From positions 402,986 to 417,985 of the forward strand of contig KV908456.1 in the NCBI GenBank assembly GCA_002005505.1: a stretch of DNA of 15,000 bases. Reading direction: 5' to 3'. A program made the translations under genes and the position numbers. This DNA is from Botryococcus braunii. Taxonomy: Eukaryota; Chlorophyta; Trebouxiophyceae. Under the pieces are notes generated by a model. The model made no database searches and was not told where the DNA came from. It saw nothing but the letters and a program-made list of their open reading frames with translations. The number at the start of each line of letters is the position of its first letter. Position 1 is the stretch's first letter. Of the stretch, positions 1 to 10,274 are shown one piece after another.

Positions 1-312
1 GCTGACCCCCCCCACCCCCCCCCCTCCCCCCAAAAAAAACCCTCTTGAGGCATGCTTGGGAATCAATCAATACTTTTTCCAGATGCTTGCACCATCTTGC
101 AGGATGTGTGGCACAACCTTGCGGTGCAAGCGTGTGGAAGAAAGCATGGATAGATCCCCAACCTTCATCGATCACGATCTGCATTATGCCATCGCAATCT
201 TGCATAACGCCAGATTTTTCCAGATTTGACGAATTCCCGTTCGAATTGCTCCACAGACATCTCCCAGCGCGCTCAATCCCCAGCAGGGGCTTTGGACAAT
301 GAGAGACGCCGT
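1..312. other. Unassigned mixed-composition sequence
   Basis: The stretch opens with C-rich homopolymer sequence (about 7-30) and a short A run, then about 260 bases of ordinary composition. Open frames exist on both strands, but none shows a recognisable motif, a convincing start or paired splice sites. I see no gene that can be supported here. A minus-strand exon of the membrane-protein gene further right cannot be excluded. Confidence 0.5.
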
Positions 313-318
313 CACACA

Positions 319-373
<55 letters not shown>

Positions 374-443
374 ACACACAGGCATCCAGGATTTACGGTG
401 TGCGGTTGGGATAAGCTTCACTCTTTATCACACACACACACAC

Positions 444-508
<65 letters not shown>
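313..508. repeat. Two (CA)n microsatellites
   Basis: Nearly pure (CA)n occupies about 313-380 and about 431-508, separated by about 50 bases of non-repetitive sequence. Open frames through it encode only Thr-His or Val-Cys runs and are not genes. Its alternating purine-pyrimidine character makes it Z-DNA prone. Confidence 0.95.
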
Positions 509-511
<3 letters not shown>

Positions 512-544
512 CCGGCTTCTGCACGACTTCGCCCCACCATGAAA

Positions 545-935
545 GTTTTCAGGAGGCATGGTGCTGATGCTGCTGGTACTGCCAAACATGCTGCTGGTAA
601 AGCCGACCATGCTGTCGGTACCGCCCAAACATGCCTGCTGGTCCTGCTCACCATGCTGCCGGTACTGTCATTAATGCTGCTGGTGCTGGCGAGCATGCTG
701 GTGGTAGTGCCAAACAACATGCTGCTGGATTTGCCAACCATACTGCTTGTACTGCCAACCATGCTGCCGGGACTGCTGACACGAGCCGCTGGTACAGTCG
801 AGTACGCTGGTGGTACTGCCAAACATGGTGCTGGTACTGCCAACCATGCTGCTGGGACTGCGGACACCTGCTGTTGTCCTGCCAAACATGTTGATTGTAC
901 TGCCAGACATGATGTTGTATTGCCAGTTGTCCCGT
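545..935. repeat. 21-bp minisatellite (CATGCTGCTGGTACTGCCAAC type)
   Basis: About 17-18 degenerate copies of a 21-bp unit built on CATGCTGCTGG followed by TACTGCCAA. Some copies carry indels (for example AACAACATG near 714). Because 21 is a multiple of three, several frames on both strands stay open. The plus strand would encode a 7-residue repeat of the type His-Ala-Ala-Gly-Thr-Ala-Asn. Indels of one base (near 630) switch that repeat from one frame to another, which argues that it is not under coding constraint. It could be an intronic array of the minus-strand gene or intergenic. Confidence 0.85.
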
Positions 936-1680
936 GGAGTGCTTCATTGGCAAGGTGTGGCCTACTAAGCATGGTCCCCTTTAGCGGTACCCGCGGCACC
1001 CACACACATACGGATATGTCTGGCACATGTGCAGCTGGCAGAGGGGTCTCACGAGGTGACCTGTAGGCGGTTGCAGCAAAACTCCATTCAATGTGAGGAA
1101 ACCACATCACACACAATTTTCATCATTTTCTTTGGGTAGGGCGGGGGGGGGGGGAGAAGAGCAGCCACAGGAAATGAGGAGGGCATCTGTACAAATGGGC
1201 CGGGGGGGGGGGGGGGAGCTCAAGTGCAGGGCAGGAGGAAGAAATCAGCTCCCTGGCATTGTACAGAGAGAGGTGGAAGGGTCTCAGAAAAAAAAAACGT
1301 GTAGAAAACGTTTAGAAGAGACACTGAAGCCAGGACTTCATATCGCATGACTGCAAGTACCAAAGGGTGGGAAAGAATAAATAGAAAGTAGGATTATGCG
1401 TGGCCAGTACCAAAGATTTAGTTAATGAAACATGACTATATGTGGCATGAATGCCATTACCAAGCGTTTGGAAGAAACTAGAACCAGGACTAAGTGTAGA
1501 ATTTAATGCAAGACCGTGTGTGGCGCCGTCAGCAGGGCGGATGAATAAGTGCATTCCGACAACAGCCTTACCAATTTACCTGTACAGCCTGAGTTCAGCC
1601 TCGTGTCTGTTCCATGTACTGCACTGGGTGTGGCTCAAAGTGTATGTTACGTCTGCCTACTCTTAGAATTTGACAGCACT
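936..1680. other. Unassigned sequence with two poly-G runs
   Basis: This region has mixed composition with G runs at about 1141-1154 and 1202-1216 and an A run near 1289. Minus-strand open frames exist (for example through 1116-950 and 1554-1312), but I cannot pair acceptor and donor sites convincingly. It may contain further 3' exons of the membrane-protein gene or be non-coding. Confidence 0.4.
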
Positions 1681-1695
1681 GGTGTGCGCGCACAT

Positions 1696-1742
<47 letters not shown>

Positions 1743-1801
1743 TGTGTGCGTGCGTGTGAGTGTGTGTGTGTGAGTGCGTGCGTGCGTGTGTGCGTGCGTG
1801 C

Positions 1802-1866
<65 letters not shown>
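1681..1866. repeat. Compound (GC)n/(GT)n/(GTGC)n microsatellite
   Basis: This is a long, almost unbroken alternating purine-pyrimidine tract. A GC-rich block (about 1684-1712) is followed by (GT)n, then GTGC/GTGA variants, then pure (GT)n from about 1806 to 1863. CG-rich alternating sequence next to (GT)n is the classic Z-DNA-prone arrangement. The minus-strand reading is only Thr-His repeats. Confidence 0.95.
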
Positions 1867-1868
<2 letters not shown>

Positions 1869-1899
1869 TGAGAGGGGTGTGGAGGTTGCCCACCCGGAG

Positions 1900-1958
1900 A
1901 GGGGGGGGCGCAGAACTTAATGAGCATATTACCCCCCTTCCCCCCCGGGGGGGGGGGT
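1900..1958. repeat. Poly-G and C-run/G-run palindrome
   Basis: A G run near 1903-1910 is followed at about 1931-1957 by C runs that pass directly into a G run (CCCCCCCGGGGGGGGG type). The C/G block is self-complementary and could form a loop-less cruciform or hairpin; the G runs could also form quadruplexes. A second C-to-G block of the same kind occurs at about 10471-10490. Confidence 0.8.
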
Positions 1959-2104
1959 GTGAGCATCGTAAGGCAGTCAGTTGTAACAAGGCAAAATAGG
2001 CATCAGAACCTAAAGGATGTGCTGAAAGTATAAAACACCCCTTTCTGTTGTCAGCTCTGTACGGCAGCAAGTTGCACAACGTCGCGAGGCCGACGGAAAG
2101 CTAC

Positions 2105-2448
2105 CCGAGCTCTAATTCCCATTCATGCATCCCTTCATTTGGGGACGAGCCCCCGAGGTCTTACATCCACCACTCATCCCTTCATCAGAGGACAAGCTCC
2201 CCCAGGTGCAACATCCAATCATTCCTCCTCTGCTTTGCGAGAACAAGCTAGCCGAGGTTTAACGTCCATTCATCCATCCCTCCATTTGGGGATGAGCTAC
2301 CCGAGGTCTTGCATGAACTCATCTCTTAATGTGAGGACAGGCTCCCCGAGGTGTGTGACATCCATTCATTCATCCCTTCACTTGTGGACAAGCTATCCGA
2401 GGTGCTGCATGCGTTCAACCATCCGTTCTTCCTAGTCGGGAAAAGCCA
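2105..2448. repeat. ~49-bp minisatellite ending at an exon donor
   Basis: Six or seven degenerate copies of a roughly 49-bp unit of the form CATTCATCCATCCCTTCAT, then GGGGACAAGCT, then CCGAGGTC. The CCGAGG anchor recurs at about 2153, 2202 (as CCAGG), 2252, 2301, 2346 and 2397. One more step of about 52 bases lands on CCTGGG at 2449, which is the exon/intron junction of the candidate exon at 2450-2671. The array therefore appears to run in register into the splice donor. Confidence 0.8.
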
Positions 2449-2449
2449 C

Positions 2450-2671
2450 CTGGGGTTGCAGCACGAAGGATCCCATCGACACATATATGAGCGTCTCAAG
2501 GGTGCGGTACGCGAAGGTCGCCAGCGCGATGTTCAGGAGAGCGATGCGCCAAATCAGGGCTTTTGGTTGCAGCCCTGGGCTTGCATTCAGTTGGCGAGAC
2601 TGCAGGAAGGACGCCCTGGCTGCCGCTTGGCTGATGTATGCTACCGACAGAGGGATGCTGCAGGCTAAGAC
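2450..2671 (-). CDS. Candidate exon 5 of an unidentified multi-pass membrane protein
   Basis: On the minus strand an acceptor (GTCATGCAG|GTC) and a donor (CCCCAG|GTGGCT) bound 222 nt, or 74 codons, phase 0 at both ends with no stop. The peptide starts VLACSIPLSVAYISQAAARA, then has a short polar loop, then a second hydrophobic stretch around RIALLNIALATFAYRTLETL. Joined to the upstream candidate exon it completes a hydrophobic helix (CFLILSFAQ followed by VLACSIPLSVAYI). Codons favour G or C in third position, unlike the surrounding repeats. The exon lies between two unrelated minisatellites that touch both of its edges. I do not recognise a family; the hydrophobic pattern is what I see and the exon call is inference. 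The next exon downstream (below 2450) was not found. Confidence 0.6.
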
Positions 2672-2678
2672 CTGCATG

Positions 2679-3260
2679 ACCCAGCGCAAACCTTCCTCTT
2701 ACCTTCCTCACCAGCACAACCCTAACTTCCTTACCACCACCATCCTACCACCACAACATTTCTTACATTCCTTACGATCACAGCCTTCCTTGCCTTCCAT
2801 ACCATCAACAACCTTAACATTGTTACCACCACAGCCTTCCTTACCTTCCATACCACCACAACCTTAACTTCCTTACCAGCACAGCCTTAAGTTCCGTAAC
2901 AGCACAACCCTAACTTCCTTACCAGCACAACCCTAACTTCCTTACCAGCACAACCCTAACTTCCTTACCACCATATTCTTACCACCACAGCCTTAACTTC
3001 CTTACCAGCACAAGCCCAACTTCCTTACCACCACCATAGCCTTCCTTACCTCCCATACCACCACAACCTTAACTTCCTTACCACCACAACCTCAATTTCC
3101 TTACCAAAACAACCATCCTTACCGCCACAACATTTTTTACCTTTCTTTTAGAAAACAACCTTCCTTGCGTTCCTTACCACCACAACCCTCCTTGCTTTTC
3201 TCACCACCACAACCCTCCTTGCTTTCCTCACCACCACAACCTTCCTTACAGCAGCGGTAC
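2679..3260. repeat. 23-bp minisatellite (CTTCCTTACCAGCACAACCCTAA)
   Basis: More than twenty degenerate copies of a 23-bp unit occur here, exact over about 2900-2970 (AGCACAACCC at 2901, 2924 and 2947). They drift into shorter CCACCACAACCTTCCTTAC variants to the right. On the gene (minus) strand each unit carries GGTAAG, a near-perfect 5' splice-site motif. The array starts within about 8 bases of the acceptor of the exon at 2450-2671 and fills most of the intron 2672-3854. Confidence 0.85.
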
Positions 3261-3353
3261 ACGACAGAAGCAACTTTACCGAAGCAGCAATGCCCACCAC
3301 CTTCATGGCAACAGTGGAGGCCCCCATGGTGCAGGTTTCAAGGCACCATCGCC

Positions 3354-3515
3354 ATCCTCATTACCATTATCACCACCACCATCATCATCATCATCCTCAT
3401 CCTCATCCTCATCATCATGATCATGATCATCATCATCATCATCATCATCATCATCGTCGTCGACGTCCTCAGCAGCAGCATCATTAGCATCATCATCTTC
3501 ATCAGCATGTCATGG
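3354..3515. repeat. (CAT)n / (ATC)n trinucleotide tract
   Basis: This is an imperfect trinucleotide microsatellite of CAT, CCT, CGT and CAG triplets with short TGATCA interruptions. Plus-strand frames give His-rich or Ile-rich runs. No flanking protein sequence supports coding, and it falls inside a proposed minus-strand intron (2672-3854). Confidence 0.9.
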
Positions 3516-3854
3516 ACATGGTTGTCAATGTTTCGATCACATCACCATTACAATGTTACTGACTAGCTGTCTAGCAGTCTACCTCGGGGTGAGTAGATGT
3601 GTTCGTCAGAGCCGTAAGCAGCTATGATCCGAGCGTTCCTTTTCTTGCCCTCACATTCCCGTCATCTGATCAAAGCACCTTGCAAATCCCGTCAAGCTAA
3701 CACACGCTGTATCTGCAACCCCCGATGGAAAAGGGTCGTGATGTGGCTAGAAGGAGGGACCAGCACAGGTGCAACGTGCAAGTCCATATTGGAAGACAGG
3801 GGTGGTGATGGAAGGGGCCCCGCGGACGGGGAGGGGGCAGGGGGTGGGGGGTAC
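3516..3854. other. Low-repeat part of proposed intron
   Basis: This is ordinary sequence between the CAT tract and the donor of the exon at 3855-3947, ending in a G-rich block (about 3817-3850). Taken with the exons on either side it belongs to the intron 2672-3854 of the membrane-protein gene. I see no independent gene in it. Confidence 0.45.
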
Positions 3855-3947
3855 CTGGGCAAAGCTGAGGATCAGAAAACAAATCCGAAAGTCAATGTCG
3901 TCGTCCACCGAGTCATTTGGCGAGCGGAAGGGGACGCTTCCCCCCAC
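3855..3947 (-). CDS. Candidate exon 4 of the membrane protein
   Basis: A short minus-strand exon of 93 nt (31 codons), phase 0 to phase 0, bounded by GCTGCTCCAG|GTGG at the 5' end and GCCCAG|GTACCC at the 3' end. It encodes a polar segment with an acidic cluster (NDSVDDDIDF) followed by the start of a hydrophobic helix (RICFLILSFAQ). The helix is completed by the exon at 2450-2671, which is the best evidence that the two belong together. The exon is short enough for the splice sites to be coincidental, but the matching phase and the helix continuity argue against that. No family recognised. Confidence 0.5.
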
Positions 3948-4054
3948 CTGGAGCAGCGATGACAGGACCTGTAACAGCCCTGCCCTGCCGCTTAGTGAAG
4001 CCTGGGGAAATTAGAATTTGTCCTGCACAATCCCCCCCCCCCACTCTTCCCTCC

Positions 4055-4094
4055 CCCCTTCTCTCTCTCTCTCACACACACATATGCGCGCGCG

Positions 4095-4154
<60 letters not shown>

Positions 4155-4203
4155 CACACACACACGCACACACCCACGTACGCATGCGCACACACGCACA
4201 GAC
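4055..4203. repeat. Compound (CT)n/(CG)n/(CA)n microsatellite
   Basis: (CT)n at about 4060-4073 passes to CACACATATG, then an alternating GC/CA block at about 4084-4105, then (CA)n to about 4151, then CG-containing CA variants to 4200. The long alternating purine-pyrimidine run with CG steps is Z-DNA prone. It lies in the proposed intron 3948-5859. Confidence 0.95.
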
Positions 4204-4284
4204 ATCACAAAAGATACGCACGGCCCCCGATTCAAACTGCGCACGTTTTGTGCCCAACAACCTGAGCAAGGCCTCCTAAGCATG

Positions 4285-5560
<1,276 letters not shown>

Positions 5561-5669
5561 TAGATGGTGTGAAATCTGACGACAAACAAAGGAGAATGGG
5601 TTCAAAGCCAACAGGCCCCACCCCAGAATTCCAGCCACGCTGGATAGAGTTCCATTTTTGCGTCAAAAC

Positions 5670-5820
5670 CCCGCAAGACCCCACAAAACCCCGCAAGACC
5701 CCACCAAATTCTGCGAGACCCAACAAAACCCCGTCAGACCCCACAAGACCCCACAAGAAACCGCAAGCCCCCACAAGACCCCACAAACCCCCGCAAAGCC
5801 CCGCAAAGCCCCACAAGACA
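5670..5820. repeat. 10-bp minisatellite (ACCCCRCAAG)
   Basis: About fifteen copies of a 10-bp unit, ACCCCGCAAG, ACCCCACAAG or ACCCCACAAA, with a few slips. It lies about 40 bases downstream, in minus-strand sense, of the exon at 5860-6000, at the start of the proposed intron 3948-5859. All three frames on a strand stay largely open, giving Gly/Leu/Trp/Cys-rich runs on the minus strand; I regard these as shadows of the repeat. Confidence 0.9.
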
Positions 5821-5859
5821 GCGTGTTTGTGCGCTGCGCAGCTGATGTACAACATGTAC

Positions 5860-6000
5860 CTTCTGGATGCTGGAGTAGACAGGCGCCGTGGCAGATGCCA
5901 GCCCTCCGGCACAGTGTCCGCTGCAGCTGTACCTGTTGTTCTTGAAGGTACAGATGCTGGTCATTCCTACCAGAAGGAGCACTTCTATCGGCACAGACCA
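5860..6000 (-). CDS. Candidate exon 3 of the membrane protein
   Basis: On the minus strand GCCGCGCAG|TGG and CCAGAAG|GTACAT bound 141 nt, or 47 codons, phase 0 at both ends. It encodes a hydrophobic segment WSVPIEVLLLVGMTSICTF followed by a Cys-containing polar loop ending in YSSIQK. A second good donor, AACAACAG|GTACAG, lies inside it at about 5932; using it would give a shorter, phase-2 exon that does not match the next exon. The frame also stays open upstream through GVTIGGETDILAC to a (CTA)n leucine run, so the 5' edge could be further out. Splice signals and phase agree with the neighbouring candidates, but the family is unknown. Confidence 0.4.
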
Positions 6001-6048
6001 CTGCGCGGCACATGCCAAAATGTCAGTTTCTCCCCCAATAGTCACCCC

Positions 6049-6101
6049 TAGTAGAAGTAGTAGCAGCAGCAGTAGCAGCAGCAGTAATAGTAGTAGTAGT
6101 T

Positions 6102-6183
<82 letters not shown>

Positions 6184-6189
6184 CACTAG
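6049..6189. repeat. (TAG)n/(AGC)n trinucleotide tract
   Basis: A trinucleotide microsatellite that starts with TAG/CAG variants and becomes nearly pure (TAG)n from about 6097 to 6182. The minus strand reads as a leucine run directly in frame with the exon at 5860-6000; other frames read Ser or Thr/Tyr runs. I treat it as intronic because a good acceptor lies between it and the hydrophobic exon. Confidence 0.9.
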
Positions 6190-6427
6190 TGTTTACTTGG
6201 AGCACCAGGGTAATCGTACTAATAAATCACAGGTAGAAGGAGCAGCAATACAGGGAGAAGTGCTCATCGACAAGTACCGTTCCACATTGTGAAAGGGGCA
6301 CAGCGTTTTTAAACCCACAGGCGCGGGACTTCAAACACTACATGCAAATCAGGCAAGGGGACCTGGTGTCGACCAAAAGACGTCCCTGGAAAGTCTCTTT
6401 TAGCCTGGTGGAAATACGAGCCGTTTG

Positions 6428-6545
6428 AAGTCATTCATTCGTTCGTTCGTTCGTCCGTTCACTCATTCACTCACTCCCTCACTCACGCACTCACTCAACC
6501 ATTTATTCATTCGTTCTTTCATTCATTCATTCGTTCGATTCGAAT
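6428..6545. repeat. Degenerate tetranucleotide tract (ATTC/GTTC/ACTC)
   Basis: Period-4 sequence in which CATT, CGTT, CACT and CCTC tetramers follow one another in blocks, as expected from slippage plus point mutation. It lies in the proposed intron 6001-6964. The sequence around it (6190-6427 and 6546-6964) is ordinary, with a purine-rich patch at about 6660-6720, and shows no gene of its own. Confidence 0.85.
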
Positions 6546-6964
6546 CCTCACGTGTTGCTGCAATTTCCACACTGTGGCCCCCCGGGGGAAATGAGCAGTG
6601 GAAAAGGAGGTTGCCATGACTCCATGTTGAACATGCAGGAAAGGGTCCCCTTGTCTAAGAAGAGGAAACGGGGGAGGAGGAGAGAGAGATAGCACAATAG
6701 AGGAAGGGAAGGGGAAGTGGCAGACATCTACACCAGGATGGGACTCTCTCTCTTCCCTCATGCGACAGGGAGAGGAAAGTACAGGCAATGATTAATCACA
6801 GCTTCAATTATTTTGGCTCCCAATGGCTGGGTGGCACTGGTTGTGTTGGAAGGCAAAGCAAAAACAACGTTGTTTACAGGCGTAGAACCTAAACCCGCCT
6901 CAAACAAGTGTTGGGCCTGCGCAAAATAGAAAGAAATGTGCAAAATGGAAAGAAGGAGAGGCAC

Positions 6965-7378
6965 CTCCATAAAGCCTGCCTGCCAGCCCACCATTAAGAC
7001 CTGGCCTGCAAAGCTGACATGCGCGACTGTTTGCCGCATGTGGGATGACCTGTGACACCAGCTTGACAGCGTGGCGTTGTGGGTAAGGAAGTGTCGCAGG
7101 GCTGACGCCCACTGCCACAGTCTTGCGAGTGTTTCGTCAGCTTTAACCAGCGGTGGCAGCCGCTCATACAGGCTCCGCCACGGGATGGCGACCCCTGGCT
7201 CTCTCGCAAGGCAGAGCCGGTCTGGCCCCATAGTTGCCAGGGATAATACAGGAAGCATCTTCCAAATGAAGATTATTATGGATCGGTACTTCAGGTATGT
7301 ATCTTGCGCTCGCCAGCCCCAGCTTGCCAAGAACCAAGTAGTCGCGGGGACAATGACCGCAAACAGGGCCCCCCCATT
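6965..7378 (-). CDS. Candidate exon 2, main membrane segment block
   Basis: This is the longest non-repetitive open stretch in the left half. It starts at a minus-strand acceptor, GTGCGCAG|AATGG, and ends at ATGGAG|GTGCCT: 138 codons, phase 0 to phase 0. Hydrophobic segments are GGALFAVIVPATTWFLASW and RSIIIFIWKMLPVLSLATMG. A polar loop of about 70 residues follows, then the hydrophobic SFAGQVLMVGWQAGFME. Third codon positions are GC-rich and become AT-rich just past the chosen donor, which favours this end. An alternative donor, CCT|GTAAAC at 6878, would add a further hydrophobic stretch (PLLLSILHISFYFAQ) in frame and also keeps phase 0. I recognise no family; its role as a polytopic membrane protein is inferred from hydrophobicity only. 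Confidence 0.55.
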
Positions 7379-7778
7379 CTGCGCACCATATGTGACCACA
7401 TGTTGGTTCTTTTGTTATTTATAGTAAATTTACAGCTATTCCATTAGCAGGGCGTGTTTCTGTGCCGATGGAAAGGATCTTCGGTAACTGCTCAGAAGAT
7501 CGCATGTCCGTTTCTGATGGTGATATTTTTGAAGCTAGACTAAACATAACTTAAGTCGTGTTTTCATGGGATATTCGAGCTGGTAAATGTGTAAAGGTGT
7601 TTCTTGTTATGTAACCAGCGAGATCGTAACTTATTCTTCTCCCACTTATAGCGGGGTCGTAACTATGCCACCTTTGAGCAATACTAACCTAATACATGCA
7701 TTACGCACAAAACAATACAATTCATGTTTCAAAACATGTCATGCACATCTGAGCAAGCTGCTGGAAGATAGCACACAC
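7379..7778 (-). other. Proposed intron 1 of the membrane protein gene
   Basis: This is a 400-nt stretch between the donor CGG|GTGTGT and the acceptor GCGCAG|AAT on the minus strand. It is markedly more AT-rich than the flanking exons, has several stops in the coding frame, and is the only proposed intron of this gene without a tandem array. Confidence 0.4.
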
Positions 7779-7922
7779 CCGTTGGGAGGACCCCAGCTCA
7801 ATGGCACCCCCGATGGCAGCATATGCCAAGTCGAAAGGCAATCGGTCACGAGCTCGTGTTTCCCTAAATTCTTTCTCTAGTTCTGGATCTAAGAAGGAGT
7901 TGAAGCTTGCTACGGATGTCAT
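7779..7922 (-). CDS. Candidate first exon of the membrane protein
   Basis: The minus-strand open frame starts with ATG at 7922 (MTSVASFNSFLDPELEKEF) or five codons earlier at 7937; an in-frame TAG lies just upstream of 7937. The exon ends at CAACGG|GTGTGT, phase 0, matching the next candidate exon. It encodes a charged amphipathic segment (DPELEKEFRETRARDRLPFD) and then a small hydrophobic stretch (LAYAAIGGAIEL) that could begin the first membrane helix. An acceptor-like TAG at 7910 leaves open that this is an internal exon. I know of no firm family match; the call rests on frame, phase and the protein-like charge pattern. Confidence 0.4.
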
Positions 7923-7937
7923 ATGATTTGAATGCAT

Positions 7938-9125
7938 ACATGAGATCTAGCGACCTAGTCCCATGCGGGGTCGAGTCATTTCAGTCCGCAAACTATTTCA
8001 AATCCCATTCGTCTCACGAGTAAATTCTCTTTTTATTCATAAAGTTTAAGGGAGTTGCATCGCGTGTATTGGTGTGGTGTTTCCCGGAGGGAGCAACATA
8101 AGCTAGGCAACGCAAAAGTAAGTCCAACCGACACCAGCACAGCACGTTCAAACCAAGTGACCAAAAGTAACCATACACAATCACAACTTCTACCGGTGGC
8201 AATGTTGACGTGCCTTTTAGACTGAAACAAGTTGGGCCTCACGAACTATATCGAAGTAAGAAGACTTCTGTACATACAAAGTACATGTCCCTCCATGGAG
8301 ACCAACCCCGGTTCCCCGTCGGAGTTTGGGGCGGTCAGCGACTTCGGTTGCAACTTCGCTCCCCGGAGTTCCGTGCTTCACACCCCCTGAAACCGTGGCT
8401 AGTCAGGTGTGATTGGTCCCATTCGGGCGTCAAGCCATGACAGCTCTGAGTGATCGGTCGATCCTCTGCAGTATACGTTCCCAACCACATGTGGACTGTC
8501 GCTGGTTTTGTGCCCTATTTGTCAAGCTCCTCAACCGTGGTTCTGCACGCCTGAGTCGGCCGACGAAGTTCCCCTGATTGCCTTTTCCAACCGCTACGGA
8601 GCCCAGGCGCATCGGGGTTTGGATGAACGACGAATGCTGCGATTGGACATCGGATCGGCACAATTCAACCCCTGGGTCGCAACGGGGACCCGAATCTTGG
8701 ACCGGGCAACTGTCGGAGGCGGGTTTTTCGGGACCTCTTTGAGGAAATCGGGTGTCCGCAACAACCGAATATGTCATCCGTGACTGACAGGAGTCGCTCT
8801 GTGGAGCCACCGAAGCTGCGACGGAAGTTGCACAGACGCCCAGTGTTACCCGGCCATGGAGTATTTGACGAACGCTGCCTCAGACCCGGTCCCTGCAGGA
8901 GACCACAGTGAGGACCAAGAATGCGAATTAGCGGCGTCACCCAAAAGTTTGCTGGTGGCACAACAATTGATACTGCACTATTGCATAACAGTTAATACTC
9001 TTCACCACACAGCACACAGAAAGCGCCGGGCAATCCGGTAGCACATCCGGCGCAGATTGCCCTCGGCCACCTTCGCTCCGAGTTTCAGGACCCGGCAAAG
9101 CACCGCGGAATGCCCAGAGCAGGAG
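7938..9125. other. Unassigned sequence, possible 5' flank
   Basis: Nearly 1.2 kb with little simple repeat. From 7938 to about 8280 it is AT-rich; from about 8280 to 9125 it is GC-richer, with several open frames on both strands (for example plus 8508-8783 and minus 8430-8810). None shows a domain motif I can name. It lies upstream of the leftward membrane-protein gene and so may hold its promoter, but I see no decisive promoter motif. A decayed mobile element is possible; I found no terminal repeats. Confidence 0.4.
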
Positions 9126-9126
9126 A

Positions 9127-9160
9127 GAGGGGGGGGGGGGGGGGGGTAGGGGGTGGGGGG
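9127..9160. repeat. Poly-G tract
   Basis: AGAGAGG is followed by an uninterrupted run of about 18 G, then TAGGGGGTGGGGGGATC. It is quadruplex-prone and a likely source of sequencing length error. Confidence 0.85.

Positions 9161-10274
<1,114 letters not shown>

Noticed and set aside
299..1066. Plus-strand 255-residue open frame with Thr-His and HAAGTAN repeats
   Set aside because: It is built from a CA microsatellite and a 21-bp minisatellite with frame-switching slips; no unique domain.
1663..2079. Possible further 3' exon of the membrane protein (minus frame through about 2079-1960)
   Set aside because: Several acceptor-like AGs are present but none pairs with a donor in a consistent phase, and the frame runs into poly-C and TG tracts.
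2880..2970. Telomere-like CCCTAA motifs
   Set aside because: CCCTAA occurs only once per 23-bp unit within CTTCCTTACCAGCACAACCCTAA; there is no tandem CCCTAAA array.
3290..3487. His-rich frame resembling a metal-binding tail
   Set aside because: It is a pure CAT trinucleotide tract inside a proposed intron, with no adjoining protein sequence.
5734..6186. Leucine-run frame that looks like a signal or membrane segment
   Set aside because: The leucines come from a (CTA)n tract; the acceptor at 6001-6002 separates it from the plausible exon.
6917..6964. A 48-nt mini-intron (GTGCCT to GCGCAG) within the candidate exon 2 region
   Set aside because: It has a pyrimidine-rich 3' end and good borders, but all other introns here are 400 nt or longer; it is more simply the start of the long intron, or coding if the donor at 6878 is used.
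8430..8961. GC-rich open frames on both strands that might be a gene or retroelement remnant
   Set aside because: No recognisable motif, no consistent splice sites, no long terminal or inverted repeats found by eye.
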